A stretch of 64,000 nt of DNA from Vibrio kanaloae (lineage in GTDB: Bacteria > Pseudomonadota > Gammaproteobacteria > Enterobacterales > Vibrionaceae), in assembly GCF_024347535.1 (NCBI RefSeq), contig NZ_AP025497.1, forward strand, positions 2,356,001 to 2,420,000. The letters are read 5' to 3'. Shown piece by piece: positions 35,363 through 45,944 of this stretch (position 1 is the first letter of the stretch; each line of letters begins with the position of its first letter). The notes beneath the pieces were generated by a model. It did no database searches, was not told where the DNA came from, and was given only the letters and a program-made list of their open reading frames with translations. The position numbers were made by a program, and so were the translations under genes.

Positions 35363-35391
35363 AATGGGGATTCAGTAAAATCGTCCCCATT
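35363..35391. repeat. 8-bp inverted repeat upstream of queF
   Basis: AATGGGGA (35363-35370) pairs with TCCCCATT (35384-35391). It lies 24 bases before queF in the divergent syd-queF spacer and could be an operator or a leader hairpin. Confidence 0.35.
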
Positions 35392-35414
35392 CTAATCGAA
35401 TTTGAAACGAAAGT

Positions 35415-36260
35415 ATGAGCAAATATTCTGACGCAAAAGAGCTAACGGGTTTAACCCTAGGTGAAAAAACTGAGTACGCTAACCAATACGATGCAAGTTT
35501 ATTGCAACCAGTACCTCGCAGCCTAAATCGTGATGATCTTGCGCTAAACGGTGAGTTGCCTTTTGTTGGTCATGATATTTGGACGATGTACGAACTTTCG
35601 TGGTTAAACAGCAATGGCCTACCACAAGTGGCCGTAGGTGAAGTTTTCATCCCAGCAACGAGTCCAAATTTAATTGAATCAAAATCTTTCAAGCTGTATC
35701 TAAACAGCTATAACCAGACTCAATTCGAAAACTGGAATCAAGTGACAGAGCGTCTAACTCAAGATTTGTCAGCATGTGCAGGCGAGACGGTGACTGTGAA
35801 TGTAAACTCGGTCACCGACTACACTAACCAGCCTATCGTAACGATGAAAGGTGACTGTATCGACAACCAAGACATCAAGATCACCAGCTATGATTTTGAC
35901 GCCTCATTGCTTGAAGGCGCTGCTGGCGAACAAGGCGTTGAAGAAACACTGCACAGCCACCTATTGAAGTCGAACTGTTTAATCACCAATCAGCCCGATT
36001 GGGGTAGCGTTGAGATCGAGTATTCAGGTAAGCAAATTAATCGTGAAGCACTGCTACGCTATTTAGTTTCTTTCCGTGAGCACAACGAATTCCACGAACA
36101 ATGTGTTGAGCGTATATTTACTGATATTATGAAACACTGCGAACCCTCGAAGCTAACTGTGTTTGCACGTTACACACGTCGTGGCGGCCTAGATATCAAC
36201 CCATATCGTTCAACTGAGCAAGATAGACCAAGTCACAATAAACGTATGGCACGCCAATAA
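35415..36260 (+). CDS. queF: NADPH-dependent 7-cyano-7-deazaguanine reductase
   Basis: QueF reduces preQ0 to preQ1 in queuosine synthesis. This is the long YqcD-type form (281 residues) with two tunnel-fold domains. [11 protein letters not shown] (about 88-98) is the NADPH/substrate motif and C188 in [15 protein letters not shown] is the nucleophile, with D195 as proton donor, as in E. coli. It is divergent from syd. A GAAAG site precedes the ATG. It is followed after 58 bases by a TPR protein. Confidence 0.97.
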   Translation: MSKYSDAKELTGLTLGEKTEYANQYDASLLQPVPRSLNRDDLALNGELPFVGHDIWTMYELSWLNSNGLPQVAVGEVFIPATSPNLIESKSFKLYLNSYNQTQFENWNQVTERLTQDLSACAGETVTVNVNSVTDYTNQPIVTMKGDCIDNQDIKITSYDFDASLLEGAAGEQGVEETLHSHLLKSNCLITNQPDWGSVEIEYSGKQINREALLRYLVSFREHNEFHEQCVERIFTDIMKHCEPSKLTVFARYTRRGGLDINPYRSTEQDRPSHNKRMARQ

Positions 36261-36318
36261 TCAGGCGTGAACCACCCACACTTACTTGAACCTAACTAAT
36301 TATTAAAGGGACATTGAA

Positions 36319-38577
36319 ATGCGTTGGTTATACGTTGTTAGTCTATTTATTTTAAGCTTAAGTACATCGGTTAATGCATCGATTTATTCGTCAGCGCTGC
36401 TCAATGAAGCCAATAACTTGGTCGAGATCGAGCCAAACCAAGCAAAAAAAATGGCTAACAGCTACCTAACACTGCGTGTCCTTTCAGATCAACGCGAAAA
36501 AAGCCCTTCGGCGATTTCTCGTGAAGAAACAGATTCTTCGATTAGAACACCAAATAGCAGTATCGATGCCTATAAGATCTTAGCAAAAGCAGAGTACAAC
36601 CTTGGTAACAGTCGTACTGCGATTCAGCATATAGACAAGGCGTCTGGGCTCGCAAAAACCTATAAACTTGAGTACCTCAAACTGGATCTTCAAATCTTAA
36701 AAGTTAAGTTACTCTGGCTCAGTGATAGAGAATCAGCCAAAGCAAAAGCTGAACTTACTAGCATCGAAGCGAACCTAGAGTCGGAAAATAAAACGTTACT
36801 CTTAGCAGAAGGCATCACCTATCGTTTGATCATGTTGAAAGCCGATATCGCCTCGTACGACAACAAAATCGACGAAGCTGAGAAGTTCTACCAAGAAGCA
36901 AAAGCCTATCTAGATCAGCGCTATTCTGAAAAGGTTACCATCGACTATCACATCGCAGTCGGAGAGTTTTATCTAACTCACAAGGAATATAACCACGCAC
37001 TATCAGAATTGCTGTATGGCTACTGGAAATCAATAGAAGGAAACCTAAGCGCACGCTTGGCCAAAGTAAACCGCCTACTTGCGCAACTTTTCTTTGAACG
37101 CCAAGTGCTAGACAAGGCATTAGAACACCTTTCTCAAGCCGCTGACTTCTATGACAACTTTGAAAACTCACCGGTGTTGGCACAAGTGCTTAATCAAATG
37201 GGAGATGTATACTTCTTGCAAGGTAAATATAACCTGGCTCTCGTGCATTTTTTTAATGTTCTTGATCACGAGAGTACCGAGCGAGATATCTACCAAGTCA
37301 TTGATATTCGTCTAAGTTTATCGGCAACCTACTTACGTCTTTATAACTACCCTCTTGCAGAGCAGTACCTAACCCGTGCCCTTGAACTGTTAGAATACAC
37401 CGACATTCCAAACCTGGAAGGTCGCGCTGCCCTACTCTCGGCTGGATTGGCTTACCACCTACAAGAGAGCGAAGATGTGATCAAACATGCAACGCGTGCA
37501 CTTGAGATCTCGCGCCAAGTAGAGAACATGCACCTGTCACAACGCTCATACTACTTACTCTCTTTAGGTTATGAGCAAGCAGGTCACCCTCAACAAGCCT
37601 TAGCAAACCTCAAGCAATATAATAGTCTTGTCTCTTTAGAGCAGCAACAACTCAACCGTGTTGGTGAAGATGCATTCCGCCAACAGAAAGAGTTTGCAGA
37701 ACAAACCCTTCACTATGCAGGCCAAGAGCAGGAGCTAGATAAATTCAAATTGGAGCATCGTAAGTTCCAGAAAATATCGTTTGCCCTCTTCTTGTTCAGT
37801 ATTATTCTGTTCTTCTTTGTGCTTCGTAGAGGTTATCTTATCCAAACCTTAGCCAAGGAAGTGGACTCACTTCGTACAGACCTCTTTACGCACTCACGCT
37901 CGAAGCTTCCAAATTTAAGAATGCTCAATGCGAAACTGTCTAACGCCTTAGAACAAACCAGTCATACCTTCGAACAGTGGCAACTGGGTGAATTGATTTA
38001 TGAACCACTGAACGATCGTTTACGCTTCGTGATGATTGATTTACCTTTCCTACGGAACATGTACACACAGAATGGTTATAAAGCAGGCTTAGAACTAGAA
38101 AATGCTTTCGGTGAGTTCCTTAAATCGAAGCTTGAAGGTCCGGCTCGCGTCTACCACTTTTCTGATTCAAACCTGCTTTATATTGAACCAAACTCAGACC
38201 GTGATTTATCACCAGAAGCAATATTCATCAAGATTCAATCTTGGGTTAATAACTTTGAGCCAGAGCGTAACATCAATCGAATTGTCCGTATGGGCATCGC
38301 TGACTACCCGTTCTTACCACGCGCTTATACCGCGATAAATGACCAGGAACTGCTAGATGTACTATTAATGTCGACTAACCTAGCACGTGAAATCAGCTTA
38401 AAAGAGCGCAGTAGCCAATGGGTATACCTAAAAGCTATCGATAATGCTCCCGCAGCTAGCCTTGCAACTGGTAACATAAGAGAAGCGTGTAAACATGCGA
38501 TAAATCAAGGGTTAATTAAAATACAATCGTCGTACCAGAATGAGGACAACATCAAAAAAATGCTAAAAGATGACTGA
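36319..38577 (+). CDS. Periplasmic TPR sensor with membrane segment and degenerate GGDEF-like domain
   Basis: This 752-residue protein has a signal peptide (1-20), a long periplasmic TPR region (to about 480, e.g. GDVYFLQGKYNLALVHF), a single membrane segment (about 487-501, FALFLFSIILFFFVL) and a cytosolic C-terminal domain. The latter aligns with GGDEF domains in outline: SRSKLPNLRMLNAKLS stands where DPLTGLPNRR usually is. The catalytic GGDEF loop is replaced by HFSDSNLLYIE, so it should not make c-di-GMP. I infer a sensor or scaffold role. AAAGGGACATT precedes the ATG. The next gene is an apparently active cyclase, which may be a partner. Confidence 0.85.
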   Translation: MRWLYVVSLFILSLSTSVNASIYSSALLNEANNLVEIEPNQAKKMANSYLTLRVLSDQREKSPSAISREETDSSIRTPNSSIDAYKILAKAEYNLGNSRTAIQHIDKASGLAKTYKLEYLKLDLQILKVKLLWLSDRESAKAKAELTSIEANLESENKTLLLAEGITYRLIMLKADIASYDNKIDEAEKFYQEAKAYLDQRYSEKVTIDYHIAVGEFYLTHKEYNHALSELLYGYWKSIEGNLSARLAKVNRLLAQLFFERQVLDKALEHLSQAADFYDNFENSPVLAQVLNQMGDVYFLQGKYNLALVHFFNVLDHESTERDIYQVIDIRLSLSATYLRLYNYPLAEQYLTRALELLEYTDIPNLEGRAALLSAGLAYHLQESEDVIKHATRALEISRQVENMHLSQRSYYLLSLGYEQAGHPQQALANLKQYNSLVSLEQQQLNRVGEDAFRQQKEFAEQTLHYAGQEQELDKFKLEHRKFQKISFALFLFSIILFFFVLRRGYLIQTLAKEVDSLRTDLFTHSRSKLPNLRMLNAKLSNALEQTSHTFEQWQLGELIYEPLNDRLRFVMIDLPFLRNMYTQNGYKAGLELENAFGEFLKSKLEGPARVYHFSDSNLLYIEPNSDRDLSPEAIFIKIQSWVNNFEPERNINRIVRMGIADYPFLPRAYTAINDQELLDVLLMSTNLAREISLKERSSQWVYLKAIDNAPAASLATGNIREACKHAINQGLIKIQSSYQNEDNIKKMLKDD

Positions 38578-38694
38578 TTTGCGAGCGGTTAATACTGGTA
38601 AGTCGTGACCTTATTTTTAGTTTTGTTATTATTGCTGCAATGGAACTTCACTACATGATCATGATCGATCTACGCGGCGCTAATTAATACATCT

Positions 38695-40260
38695 ATGGGC
38701 ATTCTTGAAAAAGACATTCAGGCGCAACTCCACCAACTGAAGTTTCAGTTAGAGCAAGTTCGTTTGACGCAAAGAGACACCTCGTTCAAGTTTATGAGAG
38801 AGCAGAAAGTTCTAAAGCGTATTGTCACATCTTTGAGTAAGGCGTGTGTTGGTAGTAACAGTCATTTAGATGAAAACCTCATTGCTCTTAGAGAAGAGTT
38901 AGAAAATCAAAAAGACATTAGCTCAATGATCCCAAAGTTGGCAGTCTTAGAGAGGATGCTTAAGCAGAAAACGTTGGCTATGGATAAACAGAACGGGTAT
39001 CTAGACGATAGTATTAAGCACAGTGGTGAGACGTTACAACGTATAACTGGACTTCCCGCTCAGCTAAAACGCGACCTACGTAACTTACTGAGTTTCTCTG
39101 AATGCAATGGCAGCCAGAAAGTCGATCATGCCATGAAACTCCTCAGCATTTATGAACGTGCCATAAAGATTATGGCAAATAACTCACCGACTCATTTTGC
39201 CGAAGCTACACAAACGCCCGAGCAAGAATTACTTTCCGATTTATCGACAGAGTTACAACATCTGATTACTGAACTCGACTTCGAAGGTGAATCAGGCGAT
39301 CTGCTTACCGATATTCGAGCGAAGTTGCTGCTTGGTGTTTCAGTACAAAACCTACTTGAACTAACACTTCAGATCCTCAAACAGGTTATCGAAGGCACCA
39401 ACTTAGAACGAAAAAAATCTGAGCAATTTATCGAGCAACTCAACACATCACTCGCTTCCAGTATCAAAACAGCAGACCAAAATGCAGACCAAAGCCAAAG
39501 CTACTTTGAACACCGCCAAGGTCTAAATTCTGAGTTAAACCATCTTGTAACTAAGAGCCTGAATTCTGTTGATAAAGCTACGGACATTGATAATTTAAAG
39601 CAGTCGATAAACCCTTTGCTTCGTGAAATCGCCTCCCTTTCAGAAAGGCTTAATCACGCAGAGCAGAAAGAACAAGCTCTGATAGAGAGAATGAGTTATG
39701 GAAAAACTCAGTTAGACTCTCTCTATGAGGTGACTCAGGATTACCGAAAACGTTTGGAAGATCAGGCTCAGCGAATGCTGCTTGACCCTCTGACTAAAGT
39801 CTACAATCGAACGGCCTTTACCGATCGCTTAGAGCTTGAATATCGCCGTTGGATTCGCGCGCAACATGCACTACAAGTGGTACTACTGGACATCGATAAC
39901 TTCAAAGCCATTAACGATAGTTTTGGCTATACGGCTGGTGACAAAGCACTCAAGGTCATCGCAAGAACCATCACCAAAGAAACGGGGACTACCGATACCG
40001 TAGCTCGTTTTTCTGGTGAAGAGTTTATCTTATTGCTACCAGAGCAAACCGATGAATACTGCCATCAATTGATTCAAAATATCCAAACTCAAGTTAGCCG
40101 CCTACCATTTAAATTCCGAGACCAGCAGATCACTATTACTTTGTGTGCTGCAAGTACTCAATTTAAAGAGTCAGATACACCAGAAGAAGTATTAGAGAGA
40201 CTAAATAAAACGTTAAATAAAGCAAAACAACGCGGTACAAACCAACTTGTTCGGTACTAA
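38695..40260 (+). CDS. Diguanylate cyclase, GGDEF family (SGEEF variant)
   Basis: This 521-residue cytosolic protein has a long helical N-terminal region (about 1-355, rich in coiled coil) and a C-terminal GGDEF domain from LDPLTKVYNRTAF (about 362). The active-site loop is RFSGEEF (440-444), a sequence found in active cyclases. The product would make c-di-GMP from two GTP. The allosteric RxxD inhibition site just before the loop reads GTTD, so product inhibition is probably lost. No ribosome site is obvious before the ATG. It follows the degenerate-GGDEF TPR protein by 118 bases. Confidence 0.9.
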   Translation: MGILEKDIQAQLHQLKFQLEQVRLTQRDTSFKFMREQKVLKRIVTSLSKACVGSNSHLDENLIALREELENQKDISSMIPKLAVLERMLKQKTLAMDKQNGYLDDSIKHSGETLQRITGLPAQLKRDLRNLLSFSECNGSQKVDHAMKLLSIYERAIKIMANNSPTHFAEATQTPEQELLSDLSTELQHLITELDFEGESGDLLTDIRAKLLLGVSVQNLLELTLQILKQVIEGTNLERKKSEQFIEQLNTSLASSIKTADQNADQSQSYFEHRQGLNSELNHLVTKSLNSVDKATDIDNLKQSINPLLREIASLSERLNHAEQKEQALIERMSYGKTQLDSLYEVTQDYRKRLEDQAQRMLLDPLTKVYNRTAFTDRLELEYRRWIRAQHALQVVLLDIDNFKAINDSFGYTAGDKALKVIARTITKETGTTDTVARFSGEEFILLLPEQTDEYCHQLIQNIQTQVSRLPFKFRDQQITITLCAASTQFKESDTPEEVLERLNKTLNKAKQRGTNQLVRY

Positions 40261-40548
40261 TCCAGCTCCAAATTTAATTTATTTCATTTTTTCAAATACT
40301 TATCACATACTAATTTCCTCAATGTTTGCTAAGCTAATGATTACATTCGCTTAACAAACATTCTTGGCAAGCAATGCTGTATATACGCTCTTAAGCAAGT
40401 TTATATAATCCATTAAGCAACGCTGTCGTATCCGTTTCGTCTGGTTAACTCTCTCACCTTTAACCAAACACTTTCAACGTTTGCTTCTCACTCTCGAGCT
40501 AGAGGGTCACTTCAAAGTCGCCTCAGCTCTTTTCAGCAAGGAGGCATT
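40261..40548. other. Upstream region of ppnN
   Basis: About 290 bases with no gene. AT-rich with several repeats of GCTTAA-like words; AAGGAGG stands at its end as the ppnN ribosome site. A promoter probably lies within it, but I cannot place one. Confidence 0.4.
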
Positions 40549-41916
40549 ATGATTACTCATATTAGCCCTACTGGTAGCATGGACTTACTTTCTCAACTTG
40601 AAGTTGAGCGCCTTAAGAAAACTGCATCTAGCGATCTGTACCAACTGTATCGTAACTGTACATTAGCCGTACTCAACTCAGGTAGCCACACCGACAACGC
40701 CAAGGAGTTGCTCGACAAATATCAATCGTTTGATGTTGAAGTACTGCGTCGAGAGCGTGGCATTAAACTCGAATTGAGCAACCCACCCGAGAATGCCTTC
40801 GTCGATGGCGCAATCATCAAGGGTATCCAAGAACACCTGTTTTCAGTGCTGCGTGACATTGTTTACGTCAATATGCATTTGGCCGACAACCAGCGACTCA
40901 ACCTAACCAATGCCACCCACATCACTAACCTTGTATTTAGTATTTTGAGAAACGCGGGAGCTCTAACTCAAGGCATTGAACCGAACCTCATTGTTTGTTG
41001 GGGTGGTCACTCGATTAACGCGACTGAATATCAATACACTCGCGAAGTCGGCAATGAATTAGGTTTACGAGAACTGAACATTTGTACTGGTTGTGGACCG
41101 GGCGCTATGGAAGGCCCAATGAAAGGCGCTGCAATTGGCCACGCTAAGCAGCGTTATACTAACCATCGTTATTTAGGGCTTACCGAACCTTCAATCATTG
41201 CAGCCGAGCCACCAAATCCCATAGTAAACGAACTGGTGATCATGCCAGACATAGAGAAACGTCTCGAAGCCTTCGTTCGTATGGCACATGGTATCATTAT
41301 TTTCCCTGGCGGCCCTGGTACTGCCGAAGAGCTGTTGTACATCTTAGGGATCATGATGCACCCAAATAATGCCGATCAACCTATGCCTATTGTTTTGACA
41401 GGCTCGAAAGAGAGCGAAGCTTACTTCCGTTCGATTGATAAGTTCATCAGTGAAACCTTAGGGGAAGAAGCACAGAAACACTACGAAATTGTGATTGATG
41501 ACCCAGCGCGCGCCGCTAAGATCATGAAACAAGCCATGTCGAACGTACGTTCACACCGTAAAGAGACCGGCGATGCATACAGCTACAACTGGTCACTGCA
41601 TATTGAACCAGAGTTCCAACTGCCATTCGCTCCTACTCATGAATCTATGGCGGCACTCGACCTTCACATGGACCAAAGAAAAGAAAGCCTTGCGGCTAAT
41701 TTACGTAAAGCGTTCTCAGGAATTGTGGCTGGTAATGTCAAAGCCGAAAGTATTCGAGAGATAGAAAAATACGGTCCATTCCTCATTGATGGCGATAAAG
41801 AACTGATGACCAAAATGGATCTGCTGCTGAATGACTTTGTGGAACAACATAGGATGAAATTACCGGGCGACACGGACTACGTTCCTTGTTATAAAATTGC
41901 GCCAAATATCCGATAG
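40549..41916 (+). CDS. ppnN: Nucleotide 5'-monophosphate nucleosidase PpnN
   Basis: PpnN (YgdH) is a cytosolic nucleosidase that releases bases from purine and pyrimidine monophosphates; in E. coli (p)ppGpp activates it. At 455 residues it matches the family (454). The LOG-type motif [17 protein letters not shown] and the N-terminal PpnN domain ([21 protein letters not shown]) are present. AAGGAGG precedes the ATG. xni follows, as in E. coli (there with sdaC between). Confidence 0.96.
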   Translation: MITHISPTGSMDLLSQLEVERLKKTASSDLYQLYRNCTLAVLNSGSHTDNAKELLDKYQSFDVEVLRRERGIKLELSNPPENAFVDGAIIKGIQEHLFSVLRDIVYVNMHLADNQRLNLTNATHITNLVFSILRNAGALTQGIEPNLIVCWGGHSINATEYQYTREVGNELGLRELNICTGCGPGAMEGPMKGAAIGHAKQRYTNHRYLGLTEPSIIAAEPPNPIVNELVIMPDIEKRLEAFVRMAHGIIIFPGGPGTAEELLYILGIMMHPNNADQPMPIVLTGSKESEAYFRSIDKFISETLGEEAQKHYEIVIDDPARAAKIMKQAMSNVRSHRKETGDAYSYNWSLHIEPEFQLPFAPTHESMAALDLHMDQRKESLAANLRKAFSGIVAGNVKAESIREIEKYGPFLIDGDKELMTKMDLLLNDFVEQHRMKLPGDTDYVPCYKIAPNIR

Positions 41917-42033
41917 CAAGCCATTCACCACAGACAAATGAACAAGTCATGACGTTTACGTCGCTAACGTTTCAACTCACGAAGTGATACGGTACTATAA
42001 GGGGGCTAGCAACCCCTTATTTATTGGAAACTT

Positions 42034-42807
42034 ATGTCTATCCATCTTGTTATTATCGATGCTTTAAACCTCATCCGACGCGTGCACTCAGTTCAGCCGG
42101 ACCCAGCCGATATAGCAAGAACCATCACCACAACCACGCAAACTTTAAATCGAATTTTAAATGAGTCGCAGCCAACTCATATCATCGCAGTATTTGATCA
42201 TCATGAGCAAGATCGAGGCTGGCGTGCTGAAATTCTGCCTACTTACAAGCAAAACCGTAAGCCGATGCCAGAGCCATTAATGAAAGGCCTCGATGCGATC
42301 CAGCAAGCATGGTGGGAACTAGGCATTGACTCTCTGCTATCCGATGGAGATGAGGCGGATGATTTGGTGGCAACCCTCGCCAAGAAAGTGGCTGATCATG
42401 GAGAAAAGGTCACTATAATCTCTACGGATAAGGGCTATTGCCAACTATTATCACCAACACTACAGATCCGTGATTACTTCCAACACCGCTGGTTGGACAA
42501 ACCCTTCATTGAAGCTGAATTTGGTGTCAACCCTGAACAACTCGCTGATTATTGGGGATTAGCAGGAGTAAGCTCAAGTCAAGTTCCGGGGATCCCAGGT
42601 ATTGGGCCAAAAGCAGCCAAAGAGATATTGACCACCTACCCGGATATCGAAACGGCATTCCAATCTGAAGAACTACCAAAGAAATATCGTAAAAAATTCG
42701 ATGAACATATCGAATCCGCACGTACCTGCAAGTTGGTTTCAGCCTTAAAGACCGATATTAACTTAGGGTTTAACCTGCAAGATATTCGCTACGAAGCAAA
42801 CGCTTAA
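42034..42807 (+). CDS. xni: Flap endonuclease Xni
   Basis: Xni (ExoIX) is a small 5' nuclease relative of the polymerase I N-terminal domain. The 257 residues match E. coli (251). HLVIIDALNLIRRVHS, DGDEADDLVATLAKK and STDKGYCQLL carry metal-binding acidic residues; the helix-hairpin-helix (GVSSSQVPGIPGIGPKAAKEIL) follows. Some metal-binding aspartates of full flap endonucleases are absent in this subfamily, as in E. coli. It lies between ppnN and the converging rlmM. Confidence 0.95.
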   Translation: MSIHLVIIDALNLIRRVHSVQPDPADIARTITTTTQTLNRILNESQPTHIIAVFDHHEQDRGWRAEILPTYKQNRKPMPEPLMKGLDAIQQAWWELGIDSLLSDGDEADDLVATLAKKVADHGEKVTIISTDKGYCQLLSPTLQIRDYFQHRWLDKPFIEAEFGVNPEQLADYWGLAGVSSSQVPGIPGIGPKAAKEILTTYPDIETAFQSEELPKKYRKKFDEHIESARTCKLVSALKTDINLGFNLQDIRYEANA

Positions 42808-42836
42808 TTCTCTATGATGCACCGACTCAGAAACTA

Positions 42837-42864
42837 AAAATGCCCCTTAAAGGAGCATTTTCTT
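42837..42864. terminator. Terminator between xni and rlmM
   Basis: AAAATGCCCC (42837-42846) pairs with GGAGCATTTT (42852-42861). On the minus strand all ten pairs form (one G-T) with a T run after, so it fits rlmM best, but it may act both ways. Confidence 0.7.
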
Positions 42865-42887
42865 TATCACTGGCACTAACAATAATA

Positions 42888-43979
42888 TTAGTGTGGTGAG
42901 ATATTTGAAAGTGATTGAATATGCACCGTAATCTCTTCGCGATCATGGTAAAGATGCTTAGCTTGCATCTTGAACTTCACTTTGTTCTCAATAAGGAACA
43001 CTTTTAGGTTCTCGATATCCTGCAGTACTTCATCGTAACGGCCTTTCATCGGCAGTTTAAGATTGAACAGTGCTTCTTTCGCCCAACCTTTGATGATCCA
43101 TTCACCCATTAAGTGAGCAACACGAGCTGGCTTCTCAACCATGTCACAAATAATCCACGTTACGTTCTTACGGTCAGGTTCGAACTTAAAACCATCCACC
43201 ATGTGGTGCTTAACTTGACCCGTTTGCATTAAGCTATCTGCCATCATGCCATTATCAACACAGTGAACGAACATCGAACGCTTAACCAATTGGTAAGTCC
43301 AACCACCTGGACACGCACCTAAATCCACACCCCACATCCCCGGAGCTAGACGTTCGTCCCACTCATCACGAGGGATGAATACGTGGAATGCTTCTTCTAG
43401 CTTCAATGTAGAACGGCTTGGGGCATCTGATGGGAATTTCAAACGAGGAATGCCCATGAAGAACTGTGAGTTATTGGTTGGGTAAGAGTAACCAACAAAG
43501 CAATGGCCTGGAGCGATAAAGCACAAGTGAAGCACTGGCTTCTTAGCGTTATCTTTCGCAGTCATCAAGCCTTTACCACGCATTGCTTGACGCATAGGCA
43601 CAGTGAACTTACGGCAAAACTTCAAAAGCTCTTTAGCTTCGTTAGTATCTGGTGTTTCGATACGGATATCACCACATCGTGGGAAACCTTCTTGTTCAGA
43701 AAGCGCCTCAAGAATTGGAGATATACGATCATTGATTGGCAGGTCTTTAATTTCTACAGCCACTGCCAGCATTTGGCGAGCAAAGATCAGCGTTTGAAAA
43801 TCGATCTCTTTGATCAGCTTATCAGCTTCACCTGCTTGGTAACATTCAAACAATACAAAACCTGTATTGCTCTTTAAGCGAGGAAAACCAAACACTTCCA
43901 GTTGTGTTGCCTTGTCTTGAATTTCGCCAGCACATTCTTTTTCAAAACCAGAGCGACAATAAAGTAGTACGTGTTTCAC
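42888..43979 (-). CDS. rlmM: 23S rRNA (C2498) 2'-O-methyltransferase RlmM
   Basis: RlmM methylates C2498 of 23S rRNA in the cytosol with S-adenosylmethionine. It is 363 residues (366 in E. coli), with an N-terminal THUMP-like domain and a C-terminal Rossmann methyltransferase ([15 protein letters not shown] is motif I). The start is the GTG at 43979, since it follows AGAGGT by 6 bases and gives the family start ([17 protein letters not shown]). It overlaps the ygdD stop as GTGA. It is the last gene of the gcvA-hydrolase-ygdD-rlmM chain. Confidence 0.96.
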   Translation of the reverse strand: MKHVLLYCRSGFEKECAGEIQDKATQLEVFGFPRLKSNTGFVLFECYQAGEADKLIKEIDFQTLIFARQMLAVAVEIKDLPINDRISPILEALSEQEGFPRCGDIRIETPDTNEAKELLKFCRKFTVPMRQAMRGKGLMTAKDNAKKPVLHLCFIAPGHCFVGYSYPTNNSQFFMGIPRLKFPSDAPSRSTLKLEEAFHVFIPRDEWDERLAPGMWGVDLGACPGGWTYQLVKRSMFVHCVDNGMMADSLMQTGQVKHHMVDGFKFEPDRKNVTWIICDMVEKPARVAHLMGEWIIKGWAKEALFNLKLPMKGRYDEVLQDIENLKVFLIENKVKFKMQAKHLYHDREEITVHIQSLSNISPH

Positions 43980-44374
43980 TGAGTTACCTCTTTTATATTC
44001 AAAGCAGCGAAGGAGAAGACTCCCCAACCAATGATAAATAGTAGACCACCAAAAGGAGTTATAGGGCCAAACCATTTTATTCCTGTCAGCGCTAACCCAT
44101 AAAGGCTGCCACTAAAACAAAGGATGCCGATGATAAAGCAAATTGCCGCAATGAAAAAATATTTTTGTGATTTAGCGCCAAGTTTCACCTGTAGTAACGC
44201 ACCACAAGCCAATATCGCGAGCGTATGGATAAATTGGTATTGAACACCGGTCTCAAACACACTCAAAAGATACCCAGGCAAGATAGCTTTCAAACCGTGC
44301 GCGGCGAAAGCACCAAGCATCACGGCAATCGCCCCCGAAACACCCGCGATAGTGAGTAAATACTTACTTCTCAT
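43976..44374 (-). CDS. ygdD: DUF423 membrane protein YgdD
   Basis: This 132-residue inner-membrane protein has four hydrophobic helices and the DUF423 signature ([19 protein letters not shown] and [12 protein letters not shown]). Function unknown. I use the ATG at 44374, with an AGAGGT site; an upstream start would add 12 residues. Its start overlaps the end of the hydrolase gene by 11 bases and its stop overlaps the rlmM start, so all three are co-translated. gcvA-ygdD-rlmM is also the E. coli order. Confidence 0.94.
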   Translation of the reverse strand: MRSKYLLTIAGVSGAIAVMLGAFAAHGLKAILPGYLLSVFETGVQYQFIHTLAILACGALLQVKLGAKSQKYFFIAAICFIIGILCFSGSLYGLALTGIKWFGPITPFGGLLFIIGWGVFSFAALNIKEVTQ

Positions 44375-44987
44375 TGAGCACCTCTTTAATAAATGAAGAG
44401 AGCTTCTCAACGGTTAAGGCAATGTTCTGCTGTTCTGTGTAACCAGAGCTTTTACGCGGCTTGAAGCTGTGGTCGCCATCGGGAATAAATTCGACTCGAA
44501 TTGAATCAGATAGGTTAAAGTCAGCAAATTCTTCACGCTTACCAAAGGTATCGCGCTCACCTTGTAAGATGAAACACGGCTTTGCTAACTCAGCCAAGTG
44601 ATCGCCCTTATATTTCTCAGGCTTACCCGGCGGATGGAAAGGGAACCCCAAACACGCCATCGCAGCCACTTTATCCAATTCAGACAAATGGCTCGCCATA
44701 CGCCCTCCCATCGACTTACCACCAATCACAAGCCTATCAGCATCACATTGCTCGATAATCTCTTGGTAGGCTTCAAGCAGCTTAGGGGCTCTGTCAGGTG
44801 GACGACGCTTGCCATCTTCAGCACGTTTAATCATGTAAGGGAAATTAAAACGGATAACTCGTATCCCTTTAAAGGCTAACCCTTTTGCCACCGACTGCAT
44901 GAACTCATGGTCCATACCTGCACCCGCACCATGGGCGAAGATAAAGGTGATAGGGTTATTTTCACCATCAATAATGACGTTATTCAT
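44364..44987 (-). CDS. Alpha/beta hydrolase, KANL3/Tex30 family
   Basis: This 207-residue protein has the alpha/beta hydrolase plan: HGAGAGMDHEFM near residue 19, the nucleophile elbow GGKSMGGR (Ser), an Asp in QGERDTFG and the catalytic His in DGDHSFKP. It matches the bacterial KANL3/Tex30-type group; the substrate is unknown. Residues 1-9 (MNNVIIDGE) start at 44987 with AGAGGA upstream; a longer frame into gcvA is rejected. It sits between gcvA and ygdD, which are direct neighbours in E. coli, so it looks inserted here. Confidence 0.85.
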   Translation of the reverse strand: MNNVIIDGENNPITFIFAHGAGAGMDHEFMQSVAKGLAFKGIRVIRFNFPYMIKRAEDGKRRPPDRAPKLLEAYQEIIEQCDADRLVIGGKSMGGRMASHLSELDKVAAMACLGFPFHPPGKPEKYKGDHLAELAKPCFILQGERDTFGKREEFADFNLSDSIRVEFIPDGDHSFKPRKSSGYTEQQNIALTVEKLSSFIKEVLNEK

Positions 44988-45888
44988 CCAGCAAGTCCTC
45001 TTGTTCACTTTGTGCTTTAGCCAGCATCCAGTCGCGAAAGGTGGCGATGCGTCCCATGTCGGCTTGTTTCTCATGGCACACCACATAGAAAGCATTCTTA
45101 CTAACCAAGACTTCGTCAAATGGCGCGATCAAGCGACCAGCCTCAATTTCAGGTTGTGCTAAAACGTTATTGCCCAGTGCAATCCCTTGGCCATGGGCTG
45201 CCGCTTGTAGCACCATGGTTGAGTGACTGAAGATCGGACCGTGATTAACGTTGACACCCTCAATACTATTTTGCTTAGCGAACTGTTTCCAATCCTTTCG
45301 AGAGGTATCGTGCAGTAGCGTATGACATGCTAAGTCACTTAGAGACTCTAATGGTTTTGTGCCAAGTAACACCGAAGGAGAACAAAGAGGAATCAGATAT
45401 TCTTGATAGAGCTTATCGGCTCTTAGCCCAGGCCAATTACCTCGACCATAGTAAATTGCTACATCGACATCATCCGTTAGTGAGCCTTCATCCATATCCA
45501 CGGCTTTGATTCGTACATCAATATCAGGTTCTTGCTGATTAAAATCGGCAAGCCTTGGCACTAACCACTGAATAGCAAAGCTTGGTGGTAAGCTGATAGT
45601 GAGGGCGCCCTTTTCACTTCGCTCAAGCACTTTATCCGTCGCTTCTGCTAATGATGTAAAAATATCTTTGATGTCTAAGAAGTAACTTTGACCTTCTTCA
45701 GTCAGCAACAAAGAACGGTTTCTTCGACGAAAAAGCTTCAAAGATAAGAACTCTTCAAGTGCTTTGATCTGGTGACTTACCGCAGCTTGGGTAACAAACA
45801 ACTCTTCTGCAGCACGCGTAAAACTCAAGTGTCGAGCTGCGGCTTCAAACACTCTTAATGAGTTTAATGGGGGTAATCGACGAGACAT
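44980..45888 (-). CDS. gcvA: LysR-type regulator GcvA
   Basis: GcvA controls the glycine cleavage operon and activates gcvB in E. coli. The 302 residues are a LysR regulator: winged-helix domain (about 6-65, LNSLRVFEAAARHLSFTRAA) followed by the ligand domain with DVDVAIYYGRGNWPG. The strong identification comes from sequence, and from the divergent gcvB RNA and the downstream ygdD-rlmM. Its stop overlaps the start of the hydrolase gene by 8 bases. Confidence 0.94.
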   Translation of the reverse strand: MSRRLPPLNSLRVFEAAARHLSFTRAAEELFVTQAAVSHQIKALEEFLSLKLFRRRNRSLLLTEEGQSYFLDIKDIFTSLAEATDKVLERSEKGALTISLPPSFAIQWLVPRLADFNQQEPDIDVRIKAVDMDEGSLTDDVDVAIYYGRGNWPGLRADKLYQEYLIPLCSPSVLLGTKPLESLSDLACHTLLHDTSRKDWKQFAKQNSIEGVNVNHGPIFSHSTMVLQAAAHGQGIALGNNVLAQPEIEAGRLIAPFDEVLVSKNAFYVVCHEKQADMGRIATFRDWMLAKAQSEQEDLLDE

Positions 45889-45908
45889 AGTTACTCTCTA
45901 AATAAGCA

Positions 45909-45937
45909 TTAGTTTTTTTTATCTGAAACATTATAAT
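45909..45937 (+). promoter_or_regulatory. gcvB promoter
   Basis: TTAGTT (45909-45914) and a perfect TATAAT (45932-45937) are 17 bases apart, with a T-tract spacer. It lies within the divergent gcvA-gcvB space where GcvA would bind. Confidence 0.65.
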
Positions 45938-45944
45938 TTGTCCA

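Noticed and set aside
40375..40400. LexA-like half site upstream of ppnN
   Set aside because: Only CTGTATATA is present; the opposite half of the palindrome is missing.
43503..43877. 124-residue frame antisense to rlmM
   Set aside because: A mirror frame of a well-supported gene.
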